Origin: Betaproteobacteria bacterium
GTDB taxonomy: Bacteria > Pseudomonadota > Gammaproteobacteria > Burkholderiales > SG8-39
Direction: 5' to 3'
Assembly (NCBI GenBank): GCA_005881595.1
Contig: VBBY01000045.1
Span: 1 to 51,937, forward strand
Length of the DNA stretch: 51,937 nt
The translations under genes and the position numbers were made by a program. The notes beneath the pieces were generated by a model, which saw only the letters and a list, made by a program, of their open reading frames with translations, was not told the DNA's origin and searched no databases. Shown here one piece after another: positions 33,494 to 42,044 of the stretch (its first letter is position 1; the number at the start of each line of letters is the position of its first letter).

Positions 33494-35536
33494 CTATATC
33501 TGCAGCAGCACCGAGAGCCGTACGCTGCGCGGCTCGGCCGGGTGAAAGTGCTTGTCGGCCACCCCGGCAGCGGGTTCGCCTTGCAGGCGGGACGTATAGA
33601 AGTACGTGATGTCATCGACCTTGCGATCGAAGAGGTTCAGCACATCGAGGCCGATCCTCACTTGCTTGGTCACCGCGTAGCCGAGCTTTGCATTCACGAG
33701 CGTCGAGGAGCCGGAGCGCTCCGAATTGTCTTCGATGAGGGGCCGCGGTCCGAAGTAGCGCAGTCTTAGACCAGCGCTCCACGGTCCCTCCGCATACGTC
33801 AGGCCGCCAGACATCGTTCTGGTCGTTGATCCGGGAATGTGGTCTCCGACGGGCTCGTCATCCTTGAAGCGCGCCCTGGAGAGCGTCAGGTCGAAGTCCA
33901 CCGTAATGTTGTGCGGAGCCTTGATGTAGCTTGCCCATTCGATGCCCTCGCGACGGCTGGGACGGCTGGGTTCAGTCGTTCCGGCATCGCCGATGAAGAC
34001 GAGCTCCGAGTCGATATCGAGTCGCCACAGGGCTGCCGAGGTGTGCACGCCGTTGAACGGCGTTGCGCGAAAGCCGACCTCGCCGCCTTTCGCCCGTACA
34101 AGAGGCGTTACGCGCTCGACGCTGATCGTCGTTCCGCGCGCGTCGTTACTGTGAAAACCGTAACCGTAGTTCAGGAAATACTCGGCCTCTGACCAAGGGC
34201 CGAACACGAGCCCGAATTTCGGGCTCGCGATTGCATCGCTGGTCGTGCCGGAGTTGCCCGGATGATCGCCGTCGACGCGGAACCGATATCGGTCGCCCCG
34301 CAGTCCAGCCACGCTGCGTAACCATGGAGTCCAGGCGATCGAGTTGAGGTAAAAGAGGCTCGCGCTCGTTTGCACTACCCGGTCGCTGCGCACGGTGCCG
34401 ACGCGTTGGCGCGCCACGGTATCGTGCAGGCCAACCTCGGCGATGTTGTCGTTCCTGAGCTGCAGACCCGCCGTGTGCTCGATGTCGCGGCCGATCCCCG
34501 GAGTGCGCCAGGCGTGAGACAGCTCGCCTCCGCTTACCGTGCGCCGGTCGACCTGCTCGATCTGGTCGCCATCGACCGGATCGTTCAGGAAGAACGTGAA
34601 GTTCGAAAAAAGATTCAGCCGCGAATGGATGAGGTAGGCGTTCGCCCGCGTGGACGAGGAGGCATCGCTTTCCACCCATTGCGTTGAAAGGCTGTAGCGC
34701 GATGTGCGTCCCCCATCCGTGGCATCGACGGCGTCAAAGCGCCCGAGCTGCCCGGATTGGACCGCTCGCAACGGAATCTGGTCGGTCGAGTTCCAGTGCG
34801 ACGCGTAGGCCATTGCGGTGAGCGTGAGCCCGTTCTTGTCGTCTCCGTGTGCGTAGCGAAGAATTCCATTCAGTTTTCGCAGCTGCTCTGGATTGGTCCA
34901 CGGACCGTTGCCCTCGCCGATTTCCAGCATGCCCAGAAGATTGCCGCGCTCCACGGTCTGATTGCCGCCGAGTAGCCCTCGGCGGTACCCGTAGTAGCCC
35001 GCAGTAAGCTCGGAAAATCCGGCGCTCAACGAACGCTTCAGATGCACATGCGCGGCACCTGCCGCCGAAAAGTCTCCTTCGTCCGCGTAGTACGGGCCTT
35101 TCCGATAGTGAACATGGTCGATCAACTCGGGAATCAGAAAATTGAGGTCGGCGTAGCCCTGGCCGTGGCCATGGCTCGGCAGATTGACCGGCATGCCGTC
35201 CACATGCACGGCGAAATCGGTGCCGTGATCCAGATTGAAGCCTCGGAGGAAGTACTGATTTGCCTTGCCGCTGCCGCTGTGCTGCGTGATGACCACTCCG
35301 GGGATGGCCTCCAGCACCTCTGCCGGCCGCAGCAAAGGCCGGCTTTCCAGCTGCCGCTTGTCTATGGTGCCCTGGCTAGCGGCATCCGCGTCGCCCACGA
35401 AACCGTTGTCATCGGGTGTCACGATGATCACCGGGACGCCCTCGCGTCCGGGCAAGCCGGCGGCCACCAGGTTGAGCGGAACTGCCACCGCGACAAGCAG
35501 ACCTATTGCGCTGTTCTTCGTTGTTCTTGATCGCAC
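33494..35536 (-). CDS. TonB-dependent outer-membrane receptor
   Basis: A 680-residue gated outer-membrane receptor. After a signal peptide comes the plug domain, with RPAEVLEAIPGVVITQHSGSG and YFLRGFNLDHGTDFAVHVDG, followed by a 22-strand barrel ending in VRLSVLLQI. Residues such as HGHGQGYAD and HVHYRKGPYYADEGDF in the plug are His-rich. The ligand is not stated by the sequence; a metal chelate or small organic complex fits the neighbouring small His/Cys protein. It is divergent from the DUF899 gene, with a 57-base gap. Confidence 0.9.
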   Translation of the reverse strand: MRSRTTKNSAIGLLVAVAVPLNLVAAGLPGREGVPVIIVTPDDNGFVGDADAASQGTIDKRQLESRPLLRPAEVLEAIPGVVITQHSGSGKANQYFLRGFNLDHGTDFAVHVDGMPVNLPSHGHGQGYADLNFLIPELIDHVHYRKGPYYADEGDFSAAGAAHVHLKRSLSAGFSELTAGYYGYRRGLLGGNQTVERGNLLGMLEIGEGNGPWTNPEQLRKLNGILRYAHGDDKNGLTLTAMAYASHWNSTDQIPLRAVQSGQLGRFDAVDATDGGRTSRYSLSTQWVESDASSSTRANAYLIHSRLNLFSNFTFFLNDPVDGDQIEQVDRRTVSGGELSHAWRTPGIGRDIEHTAGLQLRNDNIAEVGLHDTVARQRVGTVRSDRVVQTSASLFYLNSIAWTPWLRSVAGLRGDRYRFRVDGDHPGNSGTTSDAIASPKFGLVFGPWSEAEYFLNYGYGFHSNDARGTTISVERVTPLVRAKGGEVGFRATPFNGVHTSAALWRLDIDSELVFIGDAGTTEPSRPSRREGIEWASYIKAPHNITVDFDLTLSRARFKDDEPVGDHIPGSTTRTMSGGLTYAEGPWSAGLRLRYFGPRPLIEDNSERSGSSTLVNAKLGYAVTKQVRIGLDVLNLFDRKVDDITYFYTSRLQGEPAAGVADKHFHPAEPRSVRLSVLLQI

Positions 35537-35593
35537 ACGGACAACATATCAGACTGGCGATCCGATTCACCAGCCGCTTCCAGGAGCTTCGCC

Positions 35594-36457
35594 ATGCAAT
35601 TTCCGAACGAGAGCAAGGCATACCGCAAAGCGCGAAACGCCTTGCTGAAGGCCGAAATCGATTTGCGGCGGCAGGTCGAGAAGGTCGCCGCCCTGCGCCG
35701 CTCGCTGCCGGCCGGCGGCGAGGTGGCCGAGGACTATGTGTTCGACGGCGAGCGCGGCAAGGTCAGGCTGTCGCAGCTCTTCGAGCGCGGCGACACGCTG
35801 GTCGCCTACAGCTTCATGTACGGGCCGAAGATGCAAAGGGCCTGCCCGATGTGCACAGCGATGCTCGACGGCCTGAACGGCAACGCGCAGCACATCGGCC
35901 AGCGCACCAATCTCGTGGTGATCGCCAAGTCGCCCCTCGAGCGGATCCTCGCCTATGCGCGCGAGCGCGGCTGGTTCAGGCTGTCGCAGCTCTTCGAGCG
36001 CGGCGACACGCTGGTCGCCTACAGCTTCATGTACGGGCCGAAGATGCAAAGGGCCTGCCCGATGTGCACAGCGATGCTCGACGGCCTGAACGGCAACGCG
36101 CAGCACATCGGCCAGCGCACCAATCTCGTGGTGATCGCCAAGTCGCCCCTCGAGCGGATCCTCGCCTATGCGCGCGAGCGCGGCTGGTTGAACCTCGGGC
36201 TGCTGTCTTCGGCAGGAAACAACTACAACCGCGACTACCACGGCGAGACGGCGGACGGCTCGCAGATGCCGATGCTGAACGTGTTCGTGAAGAACGGCGG
36301 CATGCTGCGGCACTTCTTCGGTACCGAGCTGCTGTACGCCAGGGAGGAGAAGGGCCAGAACGCGCGCCACGTCGACCTGATCTGGCCGCTGTGGAACCTG
36401 CTCGACTTCACGCCCGAGGGGCGCGGCGCCGACTGGTATCCGAAACTCAGCTACTAG
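35594..36457 (+). CDS. DUF899 family thioredoxin-like protein with internal tandem duplication
   Basis: A 287-residue protein of the DUF899 (thioredoxin-like) family, normally about 215-220 residues. The usual VAYSFMYGP and CPMCTAMLDG are present, the CPMC being the redox-type Cys pair. The excess of 71 residues is explained exactly by a perfect duplication (35763-35975 and 35976-36188), so the strand with the CPMC motif and the following helix occur twice. The C-terminal NLGLLSSAGNNYNRDYHG to DWYPKLSY is single and normal. The duplicate would disrupt the fold unless one copy is looped out. A good ribosome site (AGGAG) precedes the ATG. It converges with the reductase gene, sharing four bases. 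Confidence 0.88.
   Translation: MQFPNESKAYRKARNALLKAEIDLRRQVEKVAALRRSLPAGGEVAEDYVFDGERGKVRLSQLFERGDTLVAYSFMYGPKMQRACPMCTAMLDGLNGNAQHIGQRTNLVVIAKSPLERILAYARERGWFRLSQLFERGDTLVAYSFMYGPKMQRACPMCTAMLDGLNGNAQHIGQRTNLVVIAKSPLERILAYARERGWLNLGLLSSAGNNYNRDYHGETADGSQMPMLNVFVKNGGMLRHFFGTELLYAREEKGQNARHVDLIWPLWNLLDFTPEGRGADWYPKLSY
35763..36188. repeat. Perfect 213-bp direct tandem duplication
   Basis: Bases 35763-35975 are identical to 35976-36188, and the match ends one base later. The unit is 71 codons long, so the frame is kept. Absence of any mismatch implies a very recent event or an assembly artefact. It lies wholly inside the DUF899 gene. Confidence 0.97.
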
Positions 36458-37362
36458 TAGCCGCGCTCGACGTCCACCACGTTGAGCAGCGGCCGGCCGC
36501 TGCGCAGCCGCTCGATGTTCTCGACGATCCTCGGCACCGCGGTGCGCGCATCGGTGAGCGCCGCCGCGTGCGGCGTGAGCGTTACCTTGGGATGCCGCCA
36601 CAGCGCGTTGTCCGCCGGCAGCGGCTCGGGCTCGAACACGTCGAGGTAGGCGTGCGCCAGGTGCCCGGAGTCGAGCGCCGCGATGAGCTCGCCGTCCACC
36701 AGGTGCCCGCCGCGCGCCAGGTTGATGACGCAGCCGCCCTTTTTGATTTTGCCTAAGACGCTCGCGTTCAAGACGTCTTTTGTCTGCGAAGTCAAAGGCA
36801 GCAGGCAGACGAGCGCGTCGCTCATGGAAGCGACGCTACGAAGATCGGTAGAGCACTTGACCCCCTCGATCGCTTTCGGCCGCCGGCTCCAGCCGGCGAC
36901 GTTGAAGCCGAGCGCGAGGAGCTTGCGCGCCGCGTCGCTGCCGAGCTCCCCCAGCCCGAGCAGCCCGACGGTGCGATCGGCGGCGAGGTATTGCCTGTGC
37001 CGGTGCCAGCGGCGCTCGTGCTGCTGCGCGCGATAGGCGTAATGCTGGCGATGCCAGTCGAGGACGTGCGCCAGCACGGTTTCCGACATCGCCGCCACCA
37101 TGCCGGGGTCGACCAGCCGCGCGAGCGGCACCCCCTTCGGCAGCGCGGGGTCGGCCAGCAGCTTCTCCACGCCCATCCAGAGCGACTGGATGAGTTTCAC
37201 GCCGCGCAGGTTCTCCAGCGTGCCGGGCGGCGGGGTCGCGACCAGAGCGACGTCGATGGGCGCTTCAGGCCGCAGCAGGATCCGGTCTCGCGGCAGCGAG
37301 CGCTCGAGGAGCGGAATCCAGTCCTCGGCGTTCTCGGTTTCGCTGGCGAAGAGGATATTCAC
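36454..37362 (-). CDS. D-2-hydroxyacid dehydrogenase (glyoxylate/hydroxypyruvate reductase A type)
   Basis: NAD(P)-dependent reductase of about 302 residues from a GTG at 37362; a longer form from 37455 would overlap the divergent SnoaL-like gene and was rejected. It has the nucleotide-binding VGLLGLGELGSDAARKLLALGF, the VINLARGGHLVDGELIAAL segment with the substrate Arg, the Glu near DVFEPEPLP and the catalytic His in LTPHAAALT. These match the GhrA-like branch, which reduces glyoxylate or hydroxypyruvate. An AT-richer segment spans about 36735-36850. Confidence 0.88.
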   Translation of the reverse strand: MNILFASETENAEDWIPLLERSLPRDRILLRPEAPIDVALVATPPPGTLENLRGVKLIQSLWMGVEKLLADPALPKGVPLARLVDPGMVAAMSETVLAHVLDWHRQHYAYRAQQHERRWHRHRQYLAADRTVGLLGLGELGSDAARKLLALGFNVAGWSRRPKAIEGVKCSTDLRSVASMSDALVCLLPLTSQTKDVLNASVLGKIKKGGCVINLARGGHLVDGELIAALDSGHLAHAYLDVFEPEPLPADNALWRHPKVTLTPHAAALTDARTAVPRIVENIERLRSGRPLLNVVDVERGY

Positions 37363-37427
37363 GCGCGCGGCGATGGTAGCATTCACGCGCCGATGAGCGA
37401 TGAAGCCGACGTTAAGGGGGTCTGGAG

Positions 37428-37799
37428 ATGAGCACCGAAAAGGAAATCCTCGCACTCGAGGACAGGCGCTGCGCGGCGATGACCGCGGGAGATCTCGCGT
37501 CGCTCGAGAAGCTGCTGCACGACGAGCTGCTTTACACGCACTCCTCGGGAGTGACGGACACGAAGGCGAGCTGGCTGCTGTCGATGAAGTCCGGCAAGAC
37601 GCGCTACAAATCGGTGAAATGCAGCGGCCAGCAGGTGCGCGTCTTCGGCGACGTGGCGCTGGTGACCGGCAGAGTGCACATCGAGGCGGAGATCAACGGC
37701 CAGCCGAGGACGCTCAGGCTGATGTTCCTCAACGCCTGGGCGAAGACCCCGCAGGGATGGAAGTTCGTCGCCTGGCAGTCCGCGCCTCAGCCGGTGTGA
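37428..37799 (+). CDS. SnoaL-like/NTF2-fold protein (DUF4440 type)
   Basis: A 123-residue protein with the cone-shaped NTF2-like fold pattern: EILALEDRRCAAMTAGDLASLEKLLHDELLYTHSSG, then FGDVALVTGRVHIEA, and WKFVAWQSAPQ at the end. Such proteins act as small hydrolases, isomerases or ligand carriers. Its stop overlaps the GTG of the molybdenum hydroxylase gene (GTGA), which marks it as the first gene of an operon reaching 42044. The start lies close to that of the divergent reductase. Confidence 0.85.
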   Translation: MSTEKEILALEDRRCAAMTAGDLASLEKLLHDELLYTHSSGVTDTKASWLLSMKSGKTRYKSVKCSGQQVRVFGDVALVTGRVHIEAEINGQPRTLRLMFLNAWAKTPQGWKFVAWQSAPQPV

Positions 37800-40075
37800 G
37801 CGGGGATTTCAAGGGCCGCCGCGAGGACGACCGCCTTCTGACCGGCGGCGGCCGCTATACGGCCGACCAGAGCTTTCCCGGGCAGCTCCATGCATGCTTC
37901 GTGCGGTCGGATCGCGCGCATGCAGAAATTCTTTCACTGGCAAAAGAAAATGCATTGAAAAGTCCCGGCGTGGTAGCCGTTTTCACGGGCCAGGATACGG
38001 CGGAGTTCAAGACGCCGCCGCCGATGGTCAGGTTTCCGGGACGCAGCGGAGCCATGCTCAAGGTCCCGCACCGGGATATCCTCGCGCGCGGCCGCGTCCG
38101 CTACGTCGGCCAGGAAATAGCGCTCGTCGTCGCCACTTCGGCGCCGGCGGCGCAGGACGCTGCCGAGCGGCTCGACATCGAGTATCGCGAGCTGCCCGCC
38201 GTGGTCGACGCGGAGGAAGCGCTCCGGGCCGGCGCGCCGCTCCTCCACGACGACATCCCGGGGAATCTGTGCTTCGACTACGAGTACGGGGATGAGAAGG
38301 CGGCGGAGGAGGCGTTCGCGCGCGCGGCGCACGTCGCCCGCCTGAAGCTCGAGTCGACGCGGGTCGCCGGCAACCCGATCGAGCCGAAATCCTGCGTGGT
38401 CGCGTACGACACTGCGACCGGCAGCTTCGATGTTTATGCGCCGACGCAGGGCATGTCGATGATGCGGCCCAATCTGGCAATCATCACCGGCACGCCGCTC
38501 GACAGGATCCGCCTGCACCACGGCGACGTCGGCGGCGGCTTCGGCATCCGTTCGCAGGCCTACCCGGAATACTGCGCGCTGATGCTCGCCGCAAGATCGC
38601 TCGGCAAGCCGGTGAAATGGGTCGGCACCCGCTTCGAGACCCTGGTAAGCGATCATCACGGCCGCGGTATCACGCTGAACGGCGAGCTCGCCCTCGACCG
38701 CGACGGCAGGTTCCTCGCGCTGCGGGTGCGCTGGGTCTGCAACATGGGCGCCTACCTGTCGCAGCCCGGGCCGTTGATCAACAGCCTCAATCCGTCATTG
38801 CATGCGATCAACGCGTATCGCATCTCCGCCCTCCATGGCCGCCACAGGCTCGCGCTCACCAACACGACGCCGACCACCGCCTACCGCGGCGCGGGGCGGC
38901 CGGGCGTTTCCTACCTGGTGGAGCGGCTGGTCGACGAGGCGGCGCGGCAGAGCGGCATCGACCGCATCGAACTGCGCAGGCGCAACCTGATTCCGAAGGC
39001 GGCGTTCCCCTATAAGACCCCGACCTCGACCTACGACAGCGGCGACCCGCCCGGCGAGCTCGAGGAGGCGCTCTTACGCTCGGAATGGGACTCCTTCGAA
39101 AAGCGGCGCGCGGCTGCCTTGAAAAGGGGGAGATTGCGCGGCATCGGCTGCGCCGTCTTCATCGAGCCCTCGGGCGGAGGCGCCATCACGAAAGAGGAGG
39201 CGGCGATCAAATTCGGCGCTTCGGGCGACGCTACGCTGTTCGCGCTCTCCGGCGCATCGGGACAGGGCCACGAAACGGTGTTTCCCGAGATCGTGGCCGA
39301 GATCTTCGGCATCGACCCCGGCAACATCGTCCTGCGCGCGAGCGACCCGGCCGGGCCGGCGTTGAGCGGCGGGGGCACGGTCGGCTCGCGCTCGACGGCA
39401 TCGCACGGCGCAGCCCTCGCGGCGACCGCGCGCGAGGTGGTGAAGAAGGGCCTCGATCTCGCGGCGAGGCAGCTCGAAGTCGCCCGGGAAGATGTCGAAT
39501 TTTCCGAGGGAAAATACCGCGTGAAGGGCACCGACCTGGCGATTTCGTTCGAGGAGATCGCCCGCCGCCACGCATCGAGCCTCGACACGCTGGGGAGCGT
39601 TCCGACCCCGATGACATTCCCGGGCGGCGCGCATGTCGCGGAGGTCGAGATCGACCCGGAAACCGGCACGGTAGAGGTACTGCGCTACGTCGCGGTCGAC
39701 GACTGCGGCCGCGTCATCAACCACGTGCTCCTCGAGGGGCAGCTGCACGGCGGCATCCTGCAGGGCATCGGCCAGGCGCTGATCGAGCACTGCGTCTACG
39801 AGTCCTCCAGCGGGCAGCTGCTCACCGGCTCGTTCATGGACTACGCCATGCCGCGCGCGCACATGCTCGGGGAGGTGAAGCTGTTCGACAAGTCGGTGCC
39901 GACGCCGGGCAACCCGCTCGGCGTCAAGGGCGCGGGCGAGGCCGGGACCGTCGGCGCGATCCCCACCATCGCCAACGCCGTGATCGACGCGCTGCGGCCG
40001 CTCGGCATCCGCCAGCTCGACTTTCCCTACTCGCCGGCGCGCGTCTGGGCCGCCATCCGCGAGGCGAAGAAATGA
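37796..40075 (+). CDS. Molybdenum hydroxylase large subunit (aldehyde oxidase/xanthine dehydrogenase, CoxL-like)
   Basis: Molybdopterin-binding catalytic subunit of 759 residues, from a GTG at 37796. It opens with GRREDDRLLTGGGRYTAD, contains HHGDVGGGFGIRSQAYPE and AYRGAGRPGVSYLVERLVDEAAR for cofactor binding, and ends with VKGAGEAGTVGAIPTIANAV, where the active-site Glu lies in GEAG. The iron-sulfur (small) and FAD (medium) subunits usually encoded beside it are absent, so it must borrow them from elsewhere or work differently. The neighbouring amidohydrolase and Bug receptor suggest oxidation of an aromatic or heterocyclic substrate. Confidence 0.92.
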   Translation: MSGDFKGRREDDRLLTGGGRYTADQSFPGQLHACFVRSDRAHAEILSLAKENALKSPGVVAVFTGQDTAEFKTPPPMVRFPGRSGAMLKVPHRDILARGRVRYVGQEIALVVATSAPAAQDAAERLDIEYRELPAVVDAEEALRAGAPLLHDDIPGNLCFDYEYGDEKAAEEAFARAAHVARLKLESTRVAGNPIEPKSCVVAYDTATGSFDVYAPTQGMSMMRPNLAIITGTPLDRIRLHHGDVGGGFGIRSQAYPEYCALMLAARSLGKPVKWVGTRFETLVSDHHGRGITLNGELALDRDGRFLALRVRWVCNMGAYLSQPGPLINSLNPSLHAINAYRISALHGRHRLALTNTTPTTAYRGAGRPGVSYLVERLVDEAARQSGIDRIELRRRNLIPKAAFPYKTPTSTYDSGDPPGELEEALLRSEWDSFEKRRAAALKRGRLRGIGCAVFIEPSGGGAITKEEAAIKFGASGDATLFALSGASGQGHETVFPEIVAEIFGIDPGNIVLRASDPAGPALSGGGTVGSRSTASHGAALAATAREVVKKGLDLAARQLEVAREDVEFSEGKYRVKGTDLAISFEEIARRHASSLDTLGSVPTPMTFPGGAHVAEVEIDPETGTVEVLRYVAVDDCGRVINHVLLEGQLHGGILQGIGQALIEHCVYESSSGQLLTGSFMDYAMPRAHMLGEVKLFDKSVPTPGNPLGVKGAGEAGTVGAIPTIANAVIDALRPLGIRQLDFPYSPARVWAAIREAKK

Positions 40076-41097
40076 ATACCCGCATCGACCTCTACAACCA
40101 CGTGATGCCGCCGCGCTATCTCGAGATGCTCAAGCAGCACTCGAAGGACGCCGGCATCGTCAAGCGCATGTCTAACCTGCGCATGCTGTGGGACATCGAG
40201 GCTCGCGTCGCCATGCTGCGCGAGAAGTTTGCGGAAGTGCGCCAGGTGCTGACGCTCGGCCTGCCGCCGCCCGAGCTGCTCGGCGGGCCGGCGTTCTCGC
40301 CCGAGCTGGCGCGCATCGCCAACGACGGCATGGCCGAGATGTGCCGCAAGTGGCCGCGCGAGTTCCCGGCCTTCGTCGCCTCGCTGCCGATGAACAACGT
40401 GCCTGCGGCGCTGGAGGAAATGGACCGCGCCATCGGCCAGCTCGGGGCGCGCGGCATCCAGCTCTGCACGAGCGTCGCCGGGCGGCCGCTCGACGAGCCC
40501 GAGTTCCTCCCGGTGTTCGAGCGCATCACTCGCCACCACGATGCTCCGATCTGGATGCACCCGGTGCGGCCGGCGACGCGCGCCGATTACGCCAACGAGC
40601 CGAAGTCGAAGTACGAGATCTGGCAGGTCCTGGGCTGGCCGTTCGAGACCAGCGTCGCCATGGCGCGCATCGTGTTTTCGGGGATGTTCGTGCGGCTGCC
40701 CAAGATGCGCATCATCACGCATCACTGCGGCGGCATGATTCCGTATTTTGCCGGCCGCGCCGAAACGCTGTGGGCCCAACTGGGTTCTCGAAGTGTGGAT
40801 GGTGAGGAAACCGAAGTGCTCAAGCGACTTCAAAAACCTCCAATTGAATATTTCAAGATGTTCTACGGCGACACGGTGCTCGGCGGCGCCGCGGCGCCGC
40901 TCGCCTGCGGCATCGCGTTCTTCGGCGCCGACCGCGTGGTGTTCGCGAGCGACTGCCCGTTCGATCCGGAGGGCGGGCCGATGTTCATCCGCGAGGGCAT
41001 CCGCTCGGTCGAGGAGCTCGGCCTGCCGGAACGCGACAAGCGCAAGATCTACTTCGATAACGCGGTCAAGCTGCTGCGCATGGAAGGAAAGCTGTGA
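40072..41097 (+). CDS. Amidohydrolase family protein (ACMSD-like, altered first metal motif)
   Basis: A 341-residue TIM-barrel protein of the amidohydrolase-2 family, which includes aminocarboxymuconate semialdehyde decarboxylase and other non-oxidative decarboxylases. The N-terminal metal motif, normally D-x-H-x-H, reads IDLYNHVMPPRYLEML, so the first His is Tyr. Other landmarks are IWMHPVRP, ITHHCGGMIPYFAGR and the terminal VFASDCPFDPEGG with the conserved Asp. The ATG overlaps the stop of the molybdenum hydroxylase (ATGA). A low-GC stretch covers about 40781-40865. Decarboxylation or hydrolysis of an aromatic acid is a fair guess. Confidence 0.85.
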   Translation: MNTRIDLYNHVMPPRYLEMLKQHSKDAGIVKRMSNLRMLWDIEARVAMLREKFAEVRQVLTLGLPPPELLGGPAFSPELARIANDGMAEMCRKWPREFPAFVASLPMNNVPAALEEMDRAIGQLGARGIQLCTSVAGRPLDEPEFLPVFERITRHHDAPIWMHPVRPATRADYANEPKSKYEIWQVLGWPFETSVAMARIVFSGMFVRLPKMRIITHHCGGMIPYFAGRAETLWAQLGSRSVDGEETEVLKRLQKPPIEYFKMFYGDTVLGGAAAPLACGIAFFGADRVVFASDCPFDPEGGPMFIREGIRSVEELGLPERDKRKIYFDNAVKLLRMEGKL

Positions 41098-42044
41098 ACC
41101 GATTTCTGCTGCCGGCCCTGGCGCTGATCTCATTCAACGCCGCTGCGCAACCCTATCCCAGCCGCCCCATCACGCTGGTGGTCCCCTACACGCCGGGAAC
41201 CGGCATCGACATCATCGCGCGCACCGTCGGCCCGAAGCTGAGCGAGCGCTGGAAAGAGGCGGTGGTCGTCGACAACAAGCCCGGCGCGAGCGGCAACATC
41301 GGCGCCGCGGCGGTGGCCAAGGCCTCGCCCGACGGCTACACGCTGATGGTGACGGTGAATACCTTCACCATCACGCCTGCGCTGTACAAGTCGATTGCGT
41401 ACGATCCGGTGAAGGACTTCGCGCCGGTGGGGCGCGTGGCCAACGGCAATGTCGCGCTGGTGGTGAACGCGGCGGAGCTGCCGGTCAGGAACCTGGCGGA
41501 GCTCAAGGCTGCCGCGCGCGAGCGCAAGCTGAGCTACTCGTCGCCGGGCAACGGCACGCCGCAGCACCTCGCGGTCGAGCTCCTGAAGCAGCGTCTCGGG
41601 ATCGATATCCTGCACGTGCCTTACAAGGGAGCGGCTCAAGCGCTCACCGACTTGCTGGGCGGCCAAGTGCAGCTCGCGGTCCTTCCGGTGCACACCGCGC
41701 TGCCGCATGCAAGGGCGGGCAAGCTCACGGTGATCGCGGTTTCCGGCGAGCGGCGCTCGGTGCTCGCGCCCGATTCGCCGAGCTTCGCGGAGCTCGGGCT
41801 CGCGAACCTCGACATCGACCTCTACTTCTGGATCGCGGGCCCGGCCGGCCTGCCGCGCGAGATCGTCCGGAAATGGAACCAGGAGATCGCGTCCATCCTC
41901 TCGGCGCCGGAGGTGCGCGAGACGCTCATGAAGCAGGGCATGGTGCCGGCGCCCGGCAGCCCCGAGGAGATCTCGGCGCAGATCCGCGCCGATGTCGAGC
42001 GCTGGAAGAAATTCATCGCCGAGACCGGGATCACCGCCGATTAG
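41094..42044 (+). CDS. Bug-family periplasmic solute receptor (TctC-like)
   Basis: A 316-residue periplasmic binding protein. It has a signal peptide (MNRFLLPALALISFNAAA), then YPSRPITLVVPYTPGTGIDIIAR, DNKPGASGNIGAAAVAKASPDGYTL and LHVPYKGAAQALTDLLGG, which together define the Bug family. The start overlaps the amidohydrolase stop (GTGA). No TctA/TctB membrane partners are present, as is usual for the many orphan Bug proteins in betaproteobacteria. The ligand is likely the acid processed by this operon. It converges with the next gene, sharing four bases. Confidence 0.93.
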   Translation: MNRFLLPALALISFNAAAQPYPSRPITLVVPYTPGTGIDIIARTVGPKLSERWKEAVVVDNKPGASGNIGAAAVAKASPDGYTLMVTVNTFTITPALYKSIAYDPVKDFAPVGRVANGNVALVVNAAELPVRNLAELKAAARERKLSYSSPGNGTPQHLAVELLKQRLGIDILHVPYKGAAQALTDLLGGQVQLAVLPVHTALPHARAGKLTVIAVSGERRSVLAPDSPSFAELGLANLDIDLYFWIAGPAGLPREIVRKWNQEIASILSAPEVRETLMKQGMVPAPGSPEEISAQIRADVERWKKFIAETGITAD

